A stretch of 64,000 nt of DNA. It comes from Chaetorhynchus papuensis. Its lineage: Eukaryota; Chordata; Aves; Passeriformes; Rhipiduridae. Every line of letters starts with the position of its first letter. The stretch's first letter is position 1. Positions 13,240 to 25,760 of this stretch are shown piece after piece. Where the stretch lies: assembly GCA_013396525.1 (NCBI GenBank), contig VWYX01000219.1, positions 434,001 to 498,000 of the forward strand, read 5' to 3'. The notes under the pieces were generated by a model. That model saw only the letters and a list, made by a program, of their open reading frames with translations. It was not told where the DNA came from and ran no database searches. The translations under genes were made by a program, and so were the position numbers.

Positions 13240-13720
13240 TGTGGACACCCGAGCAGAGAGGAGAGAAAGCGCCGGGCAGCAGATGTCAGAGCAGCCTCCT
13301 CGTCAGAGATCGGTCCCTCCGGAGCACGGGAGGAGCCACCCCGGGGGCAGATCGGGAGCGCCGGTGCCTTTGGACATTGTCCCCCCCCGCTCCGGTGCCG
13401 TGCCGGGCCGCGGGTTCCCACAGCTGCGCCACAATGGAGGCACAACAGGCTCCTCTGGGGACAAAACCTAATCTGAGAGATACCGGGGCTGAGAAAGCTC
13501 TTCCTAAAAAAAGACACAGTGAAAAGCTCCTGGATGCCCTGTGTCCGCGGATACCCGATATGCCCGCCGGCGGTATGATTACCTGCAGGCAGGCTTTGTC
13601 CGCTCCGGCTCCCCTGAATGTCACACTTGTTCCCGAATACCAGCGGGGAACAATGTGGGGGCAATGCAAGGAAAAGCCTCCTCTGTCCCTCCCAGTCTGA
13701 AAGTAAATATCGGACGCCTG
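13240..13720. promoter_or_regulatory. CpG-rich block with RBPJ/E-box composite
   Basis: A CpG-rich block that includes TTCCCACA (13415-13422, reverse complement TGTGGGAA, an RBPJ consensus) overlapping a CAGCTG E-box (13421-13426) by two bases. Near its right end lies a SOX-like GAACAATG. A CpG island could mark a promoter, but no spliced exon or family match is evident in either direction, so a distal regulatory element is the likelier reading. Confidence 0.3.
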
Positions 13721-15260
13721 TGGTGAAGGGGAGGGAGGGGAATGGCGAGAGCAGAGACAAAAAGGAAAAAGCCTGGGGTTGAGAAATGCCTCGGTGAAAC
13801 TGGGTCATGGCTATAGGGTGACAGGCAGAAAAGGGTCCCTGTTCTCGGGGAGGATGAGCAGATGCCTCTGTCCAGGGACTCTCGCTGCTGGTGGCCTTGT
13901 GAGCAGACAGGGCTGCTGGGAGCCAAGGAGAAGAGGAAACACAGCCATGTCTGCCTGTCCCTCCTGCTACCCTGCACTGTACTTCATACAGAGTGAGGTG
14001 CTTGGATACTCCCAAAAATCCTTCCTGGGCTCCAAGAAGGGCAGCCATGGTGAGATCCAGCAGAGATTGGAGGGCAGTGAGTGGTGGTGGTGGGGTTGGC
14101 TTCATTCTGCCACACTCAGACACTCCTCGTGCTGCTGCCACCATGGCAAGACATCACCTTCATGGGGACAAAGAAGCTCCATGGGGTCTCCTGCAGGATC
14201 TCCCAAGTTTGCCCGGCTTCCAGACCCTTCACACTGCACGTGGATCTAACAGCCTCTTCCCCACACGCTGCCCGGACATGAGCTGGAAGCAATCTGATTT
14301 TCCATCCTTATCTTCCCTCCCTGCTGCTTGTGAAGTCAAGTCCTCTTCAGCCCCCTCCTTCCTGTAGGCCACACATGGATTCTTCCTCTCTCAGCGAGTT
14401 CCTTTGTCCCTTGGAGGGGATGTGTGTCCAGCTGAGTGTGCTGCTGGGCCAGCAGACTGGTCACTGGTTGTCCCATGTCCTGTCCCAGATAGGGAGGTGG
14501 TTGTCCCAGCATTCCCATGGTCCCTGGAGCTTGGGCAGCACAGGCAGGAGCCAGGCTTTATCAAAGACTTGCTGGAAAGGCAAACAAACTCAGCCACGGA
14601 TGCGGTCACTATTCACTTCAAGCAGCTGCAGGACATCCCCATTCTCTTCCCTGCCTGAGACTGGAAGGGAAAATCAGCTAAAAACGCCTGTTTATGTCAG
14701 CATGGCTGTCCTTGACCCCGGCAGCCAAGGGACACTGACCCCAGCAGCAGGTCCGGCCAGGGAAATGGGGCAGGAAAAGATGTTTTTCTAGGAATTCAAG
14801 CTCTCACCCAAACTCATTGGTGTTAGAGGCAGTTTTTATCATGCTTTGGTGCAAATTTGTAACAAGTCACTGGGAACATGGGAGGACACAGAACAGCAGG
14901 AGCAGAGGCAGAGGAACCAGAGAAACACATCTGCCCAAGCACAAGGGACTGTAACGCTCCAAGATGCTTCATTCTACAGGTAACTGAAAAAAACAGACAT
15001 ATTTCAATGAAATTGGAGAAGTGACTCAATTCTATACAGAATCCTAATGGGAGATCCCTTGTGAGGTCCTGAGTGAGGTCCACATGCCAGAGTGTCTCCT
15101 TGGAGCAGCGGATTGGTGGGATGGATCAGAATGGGAAGTCCTCTGGTTTGAGTGACCCACTGAAGAAGCCACCGCAGGGACAACTGCTGAAACCGCATTT
15201 TGGTGTGACACAGAGGTTCATGCCTTGCAAGAGTTGATGGAAGACTTCCTGCGAGGAGAA

Positions 15261-15300
15261 GACACCCCCAGAAGGGACACCCCCAGAAGGGGCACCCCCA
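15261..15300. repeat. 15-bp tandem repeat, 2.7 copies
   Basis: The unit GACACCCCCAGAAGG occurs at 15261-15275 and 15276-15290 and partially at 15291-15300 with a one-base change. It is a short minisatellite with no coding context. Confidence 0.9.
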
Positions 15301-15809
15301 TCTATTGCCAGACGGCCACACAGGGAGTGCGACCTTATCTCACGAGACAACAAGATTTACTCTGCTCCTTCTGATAGGACTTTGATTAAAGCTTCCATGC
15401 AAGGGCACTGGAGGTTCAAAGGGCTGAGGGGACAGCACAGAGTAATGGAAGTCCAGATTCTCTTGGCTTCAACTGGGGATTTATGGATGCTGTTTGTCTT
15501 AGAGCAAGACTGTTGTGAACATCCAACTGCTTGTGACCAGACCAGAAAGGCAGAATCCATCAAAACTGCCGAGCTGAGCTGAACTCAAAACAAGCCCCGA
15601 GACCCCTGGCATGTGAGGAACCCAAACAGACCGTGCTGCCAGTGCTCACAGGGCCGCGGGTCAGCTGGCAGCGCTCCCAGCGCTGTGCCTCGCGCTCCGG
15701 ACGGGATGAGCTCACCATGCACTCGGCCTGGAGACCAAACCCCGCCTGGGAGGGCAGCTTGGGTGTCTCACGCTCGCTCTGACAGCCAGACAGGGCCGGT
15801 TTTATACTC

Positions 15810-15843
15810 ATTCAAGAAATCTGATGGGATTCAAGAAATCTGA
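15810..15843. repeat. Imperfect direct duplication, 15-bp unit
   Basis: ATTCAAGAAATCTGA occurs at 15810-15824 and again at 15829-15843, separated by TGGG. A local replication-slippage duplication is the simplest explanation. Confidence 0.85.
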
Positions 15844-17508
15844 GTGGATGCAGCCACTCGGTCCTGGTGATTTTTGGGTGATGGCCTCGGCTAGGGCAGC
15901 TCAGTGGGGCTTTGCTGATGGAGCTGCATCAGTCTGGAAGGGCTCCCTTGGAAATAAAGCTCAGCTGAAGGTGCTGTGAAGTGGGATTTGCAGCTCAGGA
16001 GCCTTTGATGGATTGAACTTACCACTCTGAGCAATTTTAACCCAGTATCAGGCGAGGAATCCCTTGCCACCTGCGCATCGAAGGCAGGAGGATCAGCAGG
16101 GCCACGTGTGCTCTGTGTGCCTCTGGGAAGCCTTCCTGCACTATTTTTTGCAGTGCTGACCTCATGGCTCCTATCAGCCTGCTCTTTTCCAGCTTCCTCT
16201 CCCTGATATCTGGCTTTTGCTCCATATTTCCTCATGTGTTGAGCAATCACCTAAGCCTCTCTCCACATTTCTAGGATTCTTGTTTATCTCCCTGCGTGGT
16301 GCAGGGCTCTGACGGGGCCCTGCTTTCCTGTCCTGCCTGCCCAGTTCCTCTGTTTACCTATAACACAAATTGGATTTGTTTGCTTTTTTTTTTTTTAATG
16401 CAAAACAACAACTCAGTACTGGGAGGGATGTTTTCCTCTCTCCTTTCTACTAATTTCTCCATGGTCCCAGCCATCTTTTCCAGGTCTTACCACCTGCCGA
16501 GGGCTTTTCTTTTCACCTCTCCATAGGCAATGTATAAAATTTCTGCTGCAAACAGAAATTCCCATCTTGGGGGAGCCTAGAGTCTCCCAAAAGCTCTAAC
16601 TTGTCCCGTACTGGCCATTATTGTTTGCAGGGAAATAAAGACTTTGATCCCAATGGGACACAGAAGGGAAATGAAAATTGCTTTGCCACCCCCACCTCCC
16701 TGCACTCCTCCAATGACCCCTCTCCCCTCCGTGATCCCACACTCCCTCCTCACAAAGCAAATTCTTCCTGGATTATATTTTAATATCTGCAAAGCCTCAA
16801 GTTTGAAAGAAAAACAAATGTGAAACCAGCTCATGTGAAAAAAGAGAGATGGCCTCTGTCACTCCTGAGAGCCACTATAGGAGCGACACGGAGGGATCAG
16901 GGCAGGCAGAGCTGACAGACGGGCACTGTGTTAGACCAGGGATTGGGGTATCAGGATCTTAAACTGAAAAGAGATGGTCACACAGTGCAAGGGGAGAGGA
17001 TGATGACAGCAGTCTTGGGAGCTCAGCTTTCTTTCCCCATCAGGTTTCTGATTCATATCCCTGAGCATTTGTGGGACACACTCCTGGTCAAAGCAGTGAG
17101 GTGGCACTGCAGGGTCTCAAGCCTGGGGACAGAGCACCAGTGGGAGCATAATCCTGCCCCCTGAAGAAAAGCATTTCTGCAGCAGCATCCCACCCTGCAG
17201 AGGCTGGGATCGAGCTGGAAACAAAGTCTTACTGTTCCCTGAGCTCTTCTCTTTTGCATTTGACCCAGTTTGGGGAAATGACAGCTTGTCTGTGCACAGC
17301 CCTCGCCGAGGGAGGCTCCAGCCCTGGCTGGCCCTGGCTCAGCGCTCGGGCTCCGGGAGCCCCTGCAAAGCCCTGGTGTGTTTTTCTGTTTTGCAGAGGG
17401 ATGGGGTTGTTACGAAAGGGAAGCAAGGTGAGAGATAACGATAGAATATGGTTTCCTCTTCCCTCTCAGCTGCCAGCTTGACTCCAGCCCAGGTCGGTAG
17501 TGGAGGAT

Positions 17509-17527
17509 GCTGCTGCTGCTGCTGCTG
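17509..17527. repeat. CTG trinucleotide microsatellite
   Basis: About six uninterrupted GCT/CTG units. Not inside a supported coding region. Confidence 0.85.
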
Positions 17528-20280
17528 GGTGCCTGTCCTGCGGTGTGTGCAAACCACGCCTGGCTGCCGGCCCACTTCCTATGGGGCAGGTGGCTGCGTC
17601 CCCTCCGTGGGCTTGGCACGCTCCCTGAGCCCTATTCCAGAGGAGCAGCCAACAGCCGGCTCGTTCCAGAATAAAAGCCATGTCATTCCGAGTGCAAAAA
17701 CCAGGATAACTGCTTAATGACGTCCTTTCTCCACCTGAGTGGGCAACCCACAGCTAGGATGCTACCCCTGGATGGAGATTGCATTAAACTGGGTAATTGG
17801 GCAACGCTTGAAGTAAACCCAAGAGAAAAGCCTTTGACCACATCCTTAGATGTGGTCCTTCAAGGTCAGGGAATGGGGCATGAGGGGACCCTATGGGACA
17901 AAGGACAGCAGCTGTTCTGCAACAACAAGAGGAGCAGTCGGTCTGTCGAGGACTTGTAGTTCCTTCCAAGAGTACAAAACGCGTCGCCTCCACCCTTCCT
18001 GATGCAAAACATTATGAGCCATGGGGAACAGGAATAAGGAGTTTCCTCATTTTTTGCTCCCAGATTTTGATGATGATCACTGACCTAAGTTTTTTCCCAG
18101 TGGTATGCAGAAATACTGCTCGGTTCTCCACCACATCTTGGTTTCCCAGCCTACAGAATGCCTGCTTCTCGGCTCATTTGTTACAGCAGGATAACAAGTG
18201 GCATGGGCTGTACCCCACAAACTGGGACAGCTGCTCCCAGAGCACTGAGTGCAGGGCTAAAATGGGTTATTTTCTTCCTTTCCAGACAGGAAAATTAATT
18301 TCCAATATTTTGAGTCCCTGTCCTGCTTTGTGTAAGTAAAACCAGCTCTGAAGGAAGGCTCTTGGCCTCTCTGGGTGCTGAGAGAATCTTTCCAAATCCC
18401 TTGGCTGGGGAGCTCTTCACTGGGCCCTGTGTGTGGGACAGACCCACAGGACTGGGGCAGGGACACTGCCTCGCACTGGCCAGCATGTCCTAATGTCACC
18501 TGAGCCTCCCAGACTTCTCATACATGTGACAGTAACTTCAAGGGAACTGCTCAAAACCTCACTGAGTGACCAGCACTGGGTATCTCAGCGTGGTATTCCA
18601 GCACGTGGATGGAGCTGGAAATGTGCATGGGCTGGGGTGAATATCATCTGGGGGTTTCTCTGTGACTGACTGATCTGAGGAGAAATGTTCCCAACTCCCT
18701 TGTTGCCACATGGATTTGTTCTGTCTTGTCTATGTTTTAGATATTCTCTACCCAAAAGGATCATCTGTTCTTGGTTAGCTACCACGAGGCCACCCCACAG
18801 CACTGGTGGATTTCAATGGCTAGAAGGACTTGTCATAAAAGACTCTTAGCTCCCCAAAGGCTTTTGAAAACCACACTTTTAATGAAGTTTAAGAATTGGA
18901 TCTGAATGCTTCTGAACAATGTGTTCCTGGAGCAGCTGGGCTGAAACCTATTCATGTTGGAAAACCGTTGCTGCGTGTGCCAATATTGCAAGAGCAAATA
19001 TTGACTTACAAGTATTGCGTTTGCATCTGTGAAGAATTCTCTCTCTCTTGTTCGAGTATCAGTCCTTTTCACCTGCAGCCCTTCTTCTGTATAAATTGCT
19101 GCTGTAAATTCCAGTGTTTGTTAACATCCTTGTCCTCAGGGTGCGTGTGCTCTTCAGGCTTTCATGGAAACACAAAGAGAAGATCACCTTTGTTACGCTG
19201 GGGCAGAGAATTGTATTTTTTCTGGAGAATTTTTGAAGTTTGGGTTTCCTATTTTCAGTGGTTACCTTATCTGCTTAGGGCTGAGCTCTGTGTGACTAAT
19301 TCCTCTTCATCTGCAGTTGAGCAAAATTATTCCTGTTCTCAAGAGACCTGAAAGATGAGACCCTTGGGTTGGGAAGGATGCAGAGTCCAAGCACATCCCT
19401 CACCTCTGGGGCAGCTGGAAGAAAATGACTCCAGCCACAGATGTCTCAGCTCCTCTGCCCACACGGCAGTGACAGCCCAGCAGCAGCAGAGCTCCTGGGG
19501 CTGTTCTGTAGCCAGAGGAGGCTGGAGCCAGGTTCACCTTGAGATCTGTGCTTTGAACTGTGCAACAATCTTTTCACACTGATCTGAAATGATCGCTCTG
19601 AGTGCCCAGACCCACCAGGGCACTGCTCATAATACTGCTTATAAGGCCAAGAGCTGTTCTGTGATGGAGGCCACAGAGCAATTAAACCTGCCAAGTGCAT
19701 ATTGCATTGCAGTGACCCTGAGAGCTCCTGTAGGGGATGAGGGGTGGCACAGGCCGGGGAGCAAGGAAGGCTGGTGGCTTCTTGCTGGTTGCAGTGACGA
19801 GAGAAAGACGTGTTGGTGGGCAGTGGAGGAATCCCCAGCTGTTTGCATTCATGGGGAGATGAGACTCCTCCAGGAGTTACACATCAGCTCCATCAGGTCC
19901 AGCCTAGAGGGTGCTGTACTTCAGAGTCAGCTCACGCATATTAAGTGGCTTTCCCTGCCTAGGAAACTGTGTGCCCTGGATGAAGGCTTCCCAGAGGATG
20001 CTGTAGAGCAAGCAGTGCCCTGCAAGGTGGATGAGGAGAAAGGGAAGGGAGTGTTAATACTGAGCCCTGTGCACCCACCCCTGTTTACAGCAGGGGGGTT
20101 GACATCACCTGCAGCACAGTGCTGGGCTGAGAGGCAGCAGAGCTGCTGGGCTGCGCCCTGGGGGGACAGTGGCACCCCTAAGCAAACCCTTGTCCCCCAG
20201 AGGGGAGGGGCTGGGGCCCTGCAGTGTTTCTGGGTCGCTGCAGTCTCAGAGGAGCTATTCAAGGGGAAAAACACATGCAC

Positions 20281-20306
20281 ATTCCTGAGCACAATTCCTG
20301 AGCACA
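20281..20306. repeat. 13-bp tandem duplication
   Basis: ATTCCTGAGCACA is repeated exactly twice, head to tail. Confidence 0.9.
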
Positions 20307-20869
20307 ATGGAGCCCAGCGCCAGACCATGCTGTGGTCCAGGCGCATCCTCGGAGGAGGACGAAGCTTTACAGGAATACCTGAAAGAGGAAGACTATAGTT
20401 AAACTTCCAGTTCCCCCAGAAGGTGGAAGACAATGAGCAGCCATCAAAAGGCATTTCCTGCCTATCTATTGTTTCCCTCTCTGAGTCCTGATCATGCTTT
20501 GCACATGGTCTGCAAGTGGACAGTGCCTAATTATAGCACCAGGTGAAGAGCTGTGCACGTGTTGTGTGCCAGAGCCTTGGAGCTGTCACTGAGCAGCTGG
20601 ATGAAGGTGTTTCTTGCAAACATTTGTGGCTGGCAGCACTTCTCTGTCTCACAGTTGGTGTCACCAGCTTCAAGAGCTGTCACAGTCTCCCTCTCCCATC
20701 CCCAGTGCCTGCACAGCTTTAATCCCACTGGAGGCTGGCGTGGAGCAGGGACCGTTCCCTGCCCACTCACCAAGCACAGGCAGCACGTCTCCTCTCCAGG
20801 TTAGGGCACCCGACCTATCCTCCATCTCTGCCAGTCTTTATCTCATCCCATTTCCTGGCCCCAGCTTTT

Positions 20870-21175
20870 CTGTCCTAATTAAATGGTAAAAACACGTGGG
20901 ATCCAGGCCAGGCACGAATGGTTTCAGCAAAGCAATTAGCCCTACGTGAGCGAGGAACAATTAGCGCGGCTCTCTGGAATTCGGCCATTGTGTGGCTCAT
21001 TGTATATTTTTGCCTTAAAAGGGGGCCAGCGTGTTGGGAGGAGAGCGAGGGCCCCCGTTCGCAGAGCCGGGCTGACATTTGCACTATGTTAGTCATGCTA
21101 CATGTCAACATTTTTGTGAGCTTTCCAAAAACAGAAATTCTAATGGGATGTTTTAATCCCATCTTCACCCCCGCA
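20870..21175. promoter_or_regulatory. Strong candidate developmental enhancer (conserved non-coding element)
   Basis: This is the most enhancer-like block of the upstream flank. It has TAATTA (near 20877), CACGTGGGAT (20893-20902, an E-box overlapping an RBPJ-like core), two identical CAATTAGC sites 25 bp apart (20933-20940 and 20958-20965), SOX-like CATTGTG, an AT-rich stretch near 21000, and a perfect 7-bp inverted repeat ATGGGAT/ATCCCAT (21143-21149 and 21156-21162) whose right arm completes TAATCCC, the OTX/PITX-type core. No stop-free frame makes a recognisable protein. It ends in a CCTCCTCC-rich tract near 21,210. About 6 kb upstream of LFNG; the link to LFNG is inferred from proximity. 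Confidence 0.4.
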
Positions 21176-21811
21176 CGTCCCCCCGCCTTTCCCCCTTTCA
21201 ACTCCCACCTCCCTCCTCCTCCTCCTCCCTGCCTTGCACAGCGCTAATACCATCCCCTCTCAGCTTTGGCTCCCGGAAACCAGGCGAAGCCAGAGCAGAG
21301 AAATTCCTATTTAAACTTGCATCACATGAAAAATGAACTGTTGCTTTTAATCCCTTTTGCAGCGGGAATGGGAAGGGAGCAAACAGATTTCCCAGGGGTG
21401 CAGTGGGGAAGGGGCTTTCGGAAACACCAAGGCAAGCTGGGGGAAGTGCTGGGTGAATATTGATTCACTCATCTACCTTTGAAAAACCACTCAGCAACTA
21501 AATGCTGCTCCAGGGCCAGCTGCAGGCACTGAGATGCTCGGGTCTGAGCAGGGAGTAAAATGCATCCCTGATCCTTCTGCCTGGCTCCTTCTCCCCAGGA
21601 GGTTTTGGAGACCTGGAGCCGTAGGTAGCTGTGGTCAGGAAAACAGTGGCCAGTGTCCCATCATGGAACGGGACCAGCCACTGCATCAGACATGGACAAA
21701 AACATGAGATTTAGGGAGTTATTAAGGCAGGTGCTGGGCTGGAGGTGACCTCTGTGCAGGGTTTGGCTGGGATGGGCTCTGGGACCAGCCTGCCTTTGGT
21801 TGCTATTCCTT

Positions 21812-21840
21812 ATACATATATATATAAAATAAAAATATAA
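21812..21840. repeat. AT-rich simple repeat
   Basis: A TATACATATATATATAAAAT-type tract continuing into AATAAAAATATAA. Low-complexity AT sequence. Confidence 0.8.
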
Positions 21841-22353
21841 CAGTTCTGCTGTGGCTGTAGGATGGACATGGGGTTCACTGGGCCTTTGTCCATCCAGTCC
21901 AGCCCAGTATGAGATTTGATTCCTGCCTTCTCCTTGGGGTAATCATCAAACACTTCCCCTGACATCAGCTTCTGGCTCCTCTTCAGAAAGGCAGTGGGGA
22001 GAGGGACAGCTCACAAGAGGAACATGAGAAAATCTGGGGCCAAAAAGAATGAGAGGCCAAAAATTAAAGGCCAGGAGCTGCAAGCTCTGCTGACCACACC
22101 TCTGGAAGGAGCTTGGGGCAGGCTGGCCATCGTCTACAGCAAACTGTGATCTCAGCTTGTTGTGCTCTGGCTGGACAGATGGACACGGCCAGACTGACAC
22201 GTGCAGGCTCCATGCACAGCCCACAGGGGAATCTCCCAAACAGGCAGCAGCCCAGGAGACAGGGACTGTGGGGTGTCTGCCAGTGTCACCTCTTGGGAAA
22301 CTGAGGCACAGCGAGCTGAGCTCAGTCAGTGGAACTCTGCTGCTGCACTGATC

Positions 22354-22371
22354 TCTGTCTGTCTGTCTGTC
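22354..22371. repeat. TCTG tetranucleotide microsatellite
   Basis: About 4.5 uninterrupted units of TCTG. No coding context. Confidence 0.85.
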
Positions 22372-23934
22372 CAACTACCTGAGCACTGCTGACAGCTCTG
22401 GCTCTGCAATATCTCACGTGGTGCAGGGCTACCAGTCACAGTCTCTGCTTATTTAATTACTGTCTTTTCCCCATACCCATGCTGCCAGGCAGTCTAAACT
22501 GTGTGCAACAGCAAATCTCCAGCCCAGGACAGCTCTAAATCTCCCTGGTTTGCTCTCAGGGTCGGCACCAAATGAGGCACCTGCAGCCAGAGATGGCTGC
22601 ACCCAGCCCAGCGTCCCTGGCTGGCAGCAGCGTGACCCCACCATGGCCCAGCAGGTGTACCCATGAAGAGGAAGGGCTCCTGCCCCCCAGCCCAGGGATT
22701 TTGGGGTGACAAAGCCAGCTCTGTGAGAACAGTCCTCAGCTGCCCCAGGAGCTGCTGTTGGGAGGAGAGAGATGCACAGGCTGTGGGAAAGTGAGGTTGC
22801 ATCCAGCTGATTTTTCTAGTTCAAGTCCCCTTTCCCTCATGTTTTTACCTTCATTCCATGGTTTTAACATCAAAATTCCATACCCCTAAGGGAGGAGTGG
22901 AAATCTCCCCTTGCACGCCTTACACTGCCAAAACTCCCCTGAGATCAACCTCGAGCGTGAAGCACTGAGAGAGGCATTAAATCAGCAGTGGACGCCCCAC
23001 CAGTCTCCCCTCTCCCCACATCTACCTCCCCTCCCCTGGGCTGAATAGGGAGCATGAGAAACCAGGCTGGGCAGGGACGGCCCTGTGCCCCTCTCTTTCT
23101 TTCAGGATCACAGCATCTATGGGGCCGCTTGTGTTCCCCCAGCTCCTCTCCCCCCGCAACATCGGGGGCTGTAATCTGGAGGCAGCGGGCCTGGAGATGG
23201 AGAAAAATGCAGGAGTGGGGAGGGGGAGACAGGGACCGTCCCCTCCCGCCACCACCACCGCCAAAGCCCCAAATTCTTAGACCTGGAGGAGTCACCACCA
23301 AATTCCATTCAACTGACAGAAAAGAAATCAAATCCTTTTAAAGAGAGCCCACTTTCCCCGCAAGAATGCTCCCTCGGCCTTTTGTTGCAGGGCTTTGCTT
23401 GCTCCCAGCAGCTCGGAGGAAGCTGCTCCAATACATTAACCAGTTTAACTTGCTCGTGACCCCCTCTGCCCAGCGCACAATGAAACACTTCGCCCGCTTT
23501 TCTCCCTGGCTCCTTTTCAGGAGCTAAATCCCCCGCTGTTCCCTGCTAGCTGCCTCTCTCACTCAACCTTTCTCAGGCCTCTGCTTCAGCCCCGGGAAAA
23601 TAATGACGCTTTGCATTTGTATAGCCCCCGGCCCCGTGGGATCTCACGGTGCCCCGTACGGATCGAATCGTGTCCTCCCGCCCCGCTGAGGGCACCAGCA
23701 GTCCCCAGAGGTGGAGGGGAAAAGCGACGTAGGGTCTGAGGCCAGGAGGGTAGAGGGGGCTTGCGGCAGGACCTGGTGGTGCCAGCGCTGGGATGATGGG
23801 CATGGGGACAGATCAGCATCGGGACGTGCATCGTAAGCGTTCATTGCAGGAGATCTGCGTTCTGGGCAGAGGGATGCTGGCGTGCTCCACTCTTTGCAGC
23901 CTCCTCAAAGGCACTGCCAGGCCCCCTGCAACAA

Positions 23935-24140
23935 GGGCAGGAAAGTTTTTTTGTTCTGAAGGTGGTTAAAAAAAACGGCGATAGATGAAAAAAGCTGAGC
24001 CCTTGCCCTGGCCGTGAATAGCGGAGCCTATCAGACAATGGGAAGTTAACCAAACCCGGAACGGGAGCGCGGAGTTCTGCCGCGGGGCGCTGCCGTTTTC
24101 CTACCAGTAATTGATGCAAAGTCTCTTTTGTGCTCTCAGA
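23935..24140. promoter_or_regulatory. Candidate conserved non-coding block 3 kb upstream of LFNG
   Basis: Contains a SOX-like ACAATGG (24035-24041), GTTAAC (about 24045-24050) and AAACGGCGATAGATG, in a mix of AT-rich cores and CpGs. A second similar block with GGGATTTATTAACC lies at about 24,425-24,500. A 197-codon minus-strand frame covers the region, but its translation has no family resemblance, so I treat it as non-coding. Confidence 0.25.
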
Positions 24141-25205
24141 AAATCCCAGAAAGAAAAAGCGGGGGGTGCGCGGCTGACCACAGGCAGGATCCAGCTCCTG
24201 TGCCGCCCTCCTCCGACATCTCCCTCCCGAACCTGAGCGGCACAGTTGGAGCGGTGGCCGCCCGGCTGCACGTCGGGGCCGAACCCCGTTAAATACCCCC
24301 GACAATACCACAGCGGCGAAGTCGGCGCCTGACAGAGCTTTTAACCCCTGTCCGACGGAGCGCGTAAATCGCTCCGGGCAGACAATGCAGCTTTGCAGCT
24401 CCAGCGTGGCATTTCTCTCGGATGACCTGAACACTTTATTACTGGGGATTTATTAACCATTTTTAGCAGGCCTGAGAACCTGGGAGCCTCTTAGGGACCA
24501 CCTATTGAGTGCCGGGGTCAGGCTGCGAGCAGGGGCGATGCGGAGAGTTTAAACCAATTTAAACCGACCTAATACCATGCTATGGCTGAAAGAGAGATGC
24601 CCCACGTGTAGCCCCAGCCCTGGGTTTAGTGCAGGGCTGAATCCAGCCATCTGCAGTGGAAAACTAGTCTGGAGTTTCAGTGAAGTTAATCTGGAGTGGG
24701 AGTGATCATATCCTTGAGATTTGGGGGATTTGGACAGCAGGTTCTGTCTTGGAACCATCCCTGTGGAGTCAGGCAGCGTGGGGAGCACATCCCTACCCTG
24801 CAGCCACAGCCGGCCTCACCTCACACCTCACTGGGGTGGGTCATGGACTGTGTCTAGAACAGGATCCTTTTTGCTAGAGGGAGAGAGATGTCCCTCCCAG
24901 TCCAGCCTTGGCATCCCTTCTGCAGAGCAGCTGTGACAGCATCCCTCTCCCCTGGCCCTTGTATTTATGAGGCACCCAAATTTTTCTGGTCCTGGAGTCA
25001 CCCCTGTTGGGCTTAGGATTTTTGTACCCCAAAAATCGTCTGAACCCCAGTGAACCGGGCACCAGGGGTTCCTGAGACCATCCTCCCCATGCCCACTCCC
25101 TGCTCCCCGTCCCTCAGGTACCATCCTGTGCCCGCTGAGGGGTGAGCAGGGTGACTGCTCACACCACCGTTTCCCCAGGGGAGACCGTGCCTCCCTGGCG
25201 ACATC

Positions 25206-25218
25206 CACGTGGCAGGTG
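25206..25218. promoter_or_regulatory. Paired E-boxes about 2.1 kb upstream of LFNG start codon
   Basis: CACGTG (25206-25211) and CAGGTG (25213-25218) are separated by one base. In mouse, cyclic Lfng expression depends on a proximal upstream region of about 2 kb with E-boxes and RBPJ sites, so E-boxes at this distance are of interest. CACGTG occurs at several other places in the window, so this alone is weak evidence. Confidence 0.25.
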
Positions 25219-25741
25219 AGGGCCGAGCCAGGAGGCCAGGCGCCTGGAGAGGAAGTCTGTGGGGATGCGGCTAGCGGCTGGACAATCCCGGAGGAGTCTT
25301 GTTCTGGCAGGACAATGCCGCTGGAAGAACAACTTCCCCCCGCCGCTGGCTCTGGGCAGCCGGGCAGAGCCGGGATGGGTTACAGGCAGTGCTGGAAGGC
25401 TGGGACAGCCTTTGTGCCGGCAGTGGTGGCAGCACAGCGGCTCCTCAAACCCCTGCATCTCTCGGGGCCGGCGCACAGAGCCCGGCGCACACAGAGCCCG
25501 CATTGTCACTTGCCCCGCGGCGCCGGCTGGGACCCCAACATCTGGCCACAGCGCGTGTCCCCAGCCAGTGCCGGGGCTGCGGGAGTGGCAGAGCAGCTGG
25601 TCGGGGGAAAAGTGCCTTTCCTCCCCTTTTGGCTCCTGGAGAAAGGGGCTCTTTCTTCATTCAGGGTTTTGCTGCTCGTGCTTTTCAGCTGCCTCTCGAG
25701 CCGCGGTTGTTGTGCCATCGGGTTGGAGACAAAGGGCGCCC

Positions 25742-25760
25742 AAAAAAAAAAAAAAAAAAA
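25742..25760. repeat. Poly(A) run
   Basis: Nineteen consecutive A residues in GC-rich flank, with no retroelement body recognised. Confidence 0.9.

Noticed and set aside
12993..13700. 235-codon plus-strand open frame
   Set aside because: Cys/Pro/Ser-rich composition with no family resemblance, antisense to the rejected 317-codon frame; not both can be genes and neither looks like one.
13191..14144. 317-codon minus-strand open frame, the longest in the window
   Set aside because: The translation is low-complexity with no recognisable domain. It overlaps long frames on the other strand, and bird genes of this kind are spliced. It reflects few stop codons in GC-rich DNA.
19589..20398. 269-codon plus-strand open frame
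   Set aside because: No recognisable domain, contains a chance 13-bp tandem duplication, and has a competing minus-strand frame (19927-20454).
23841..24434. 197-codon minus-strand frame over the block near 24 kb
   Set aside because: Translation matches nothing familiar; the block looks regulatory instead.
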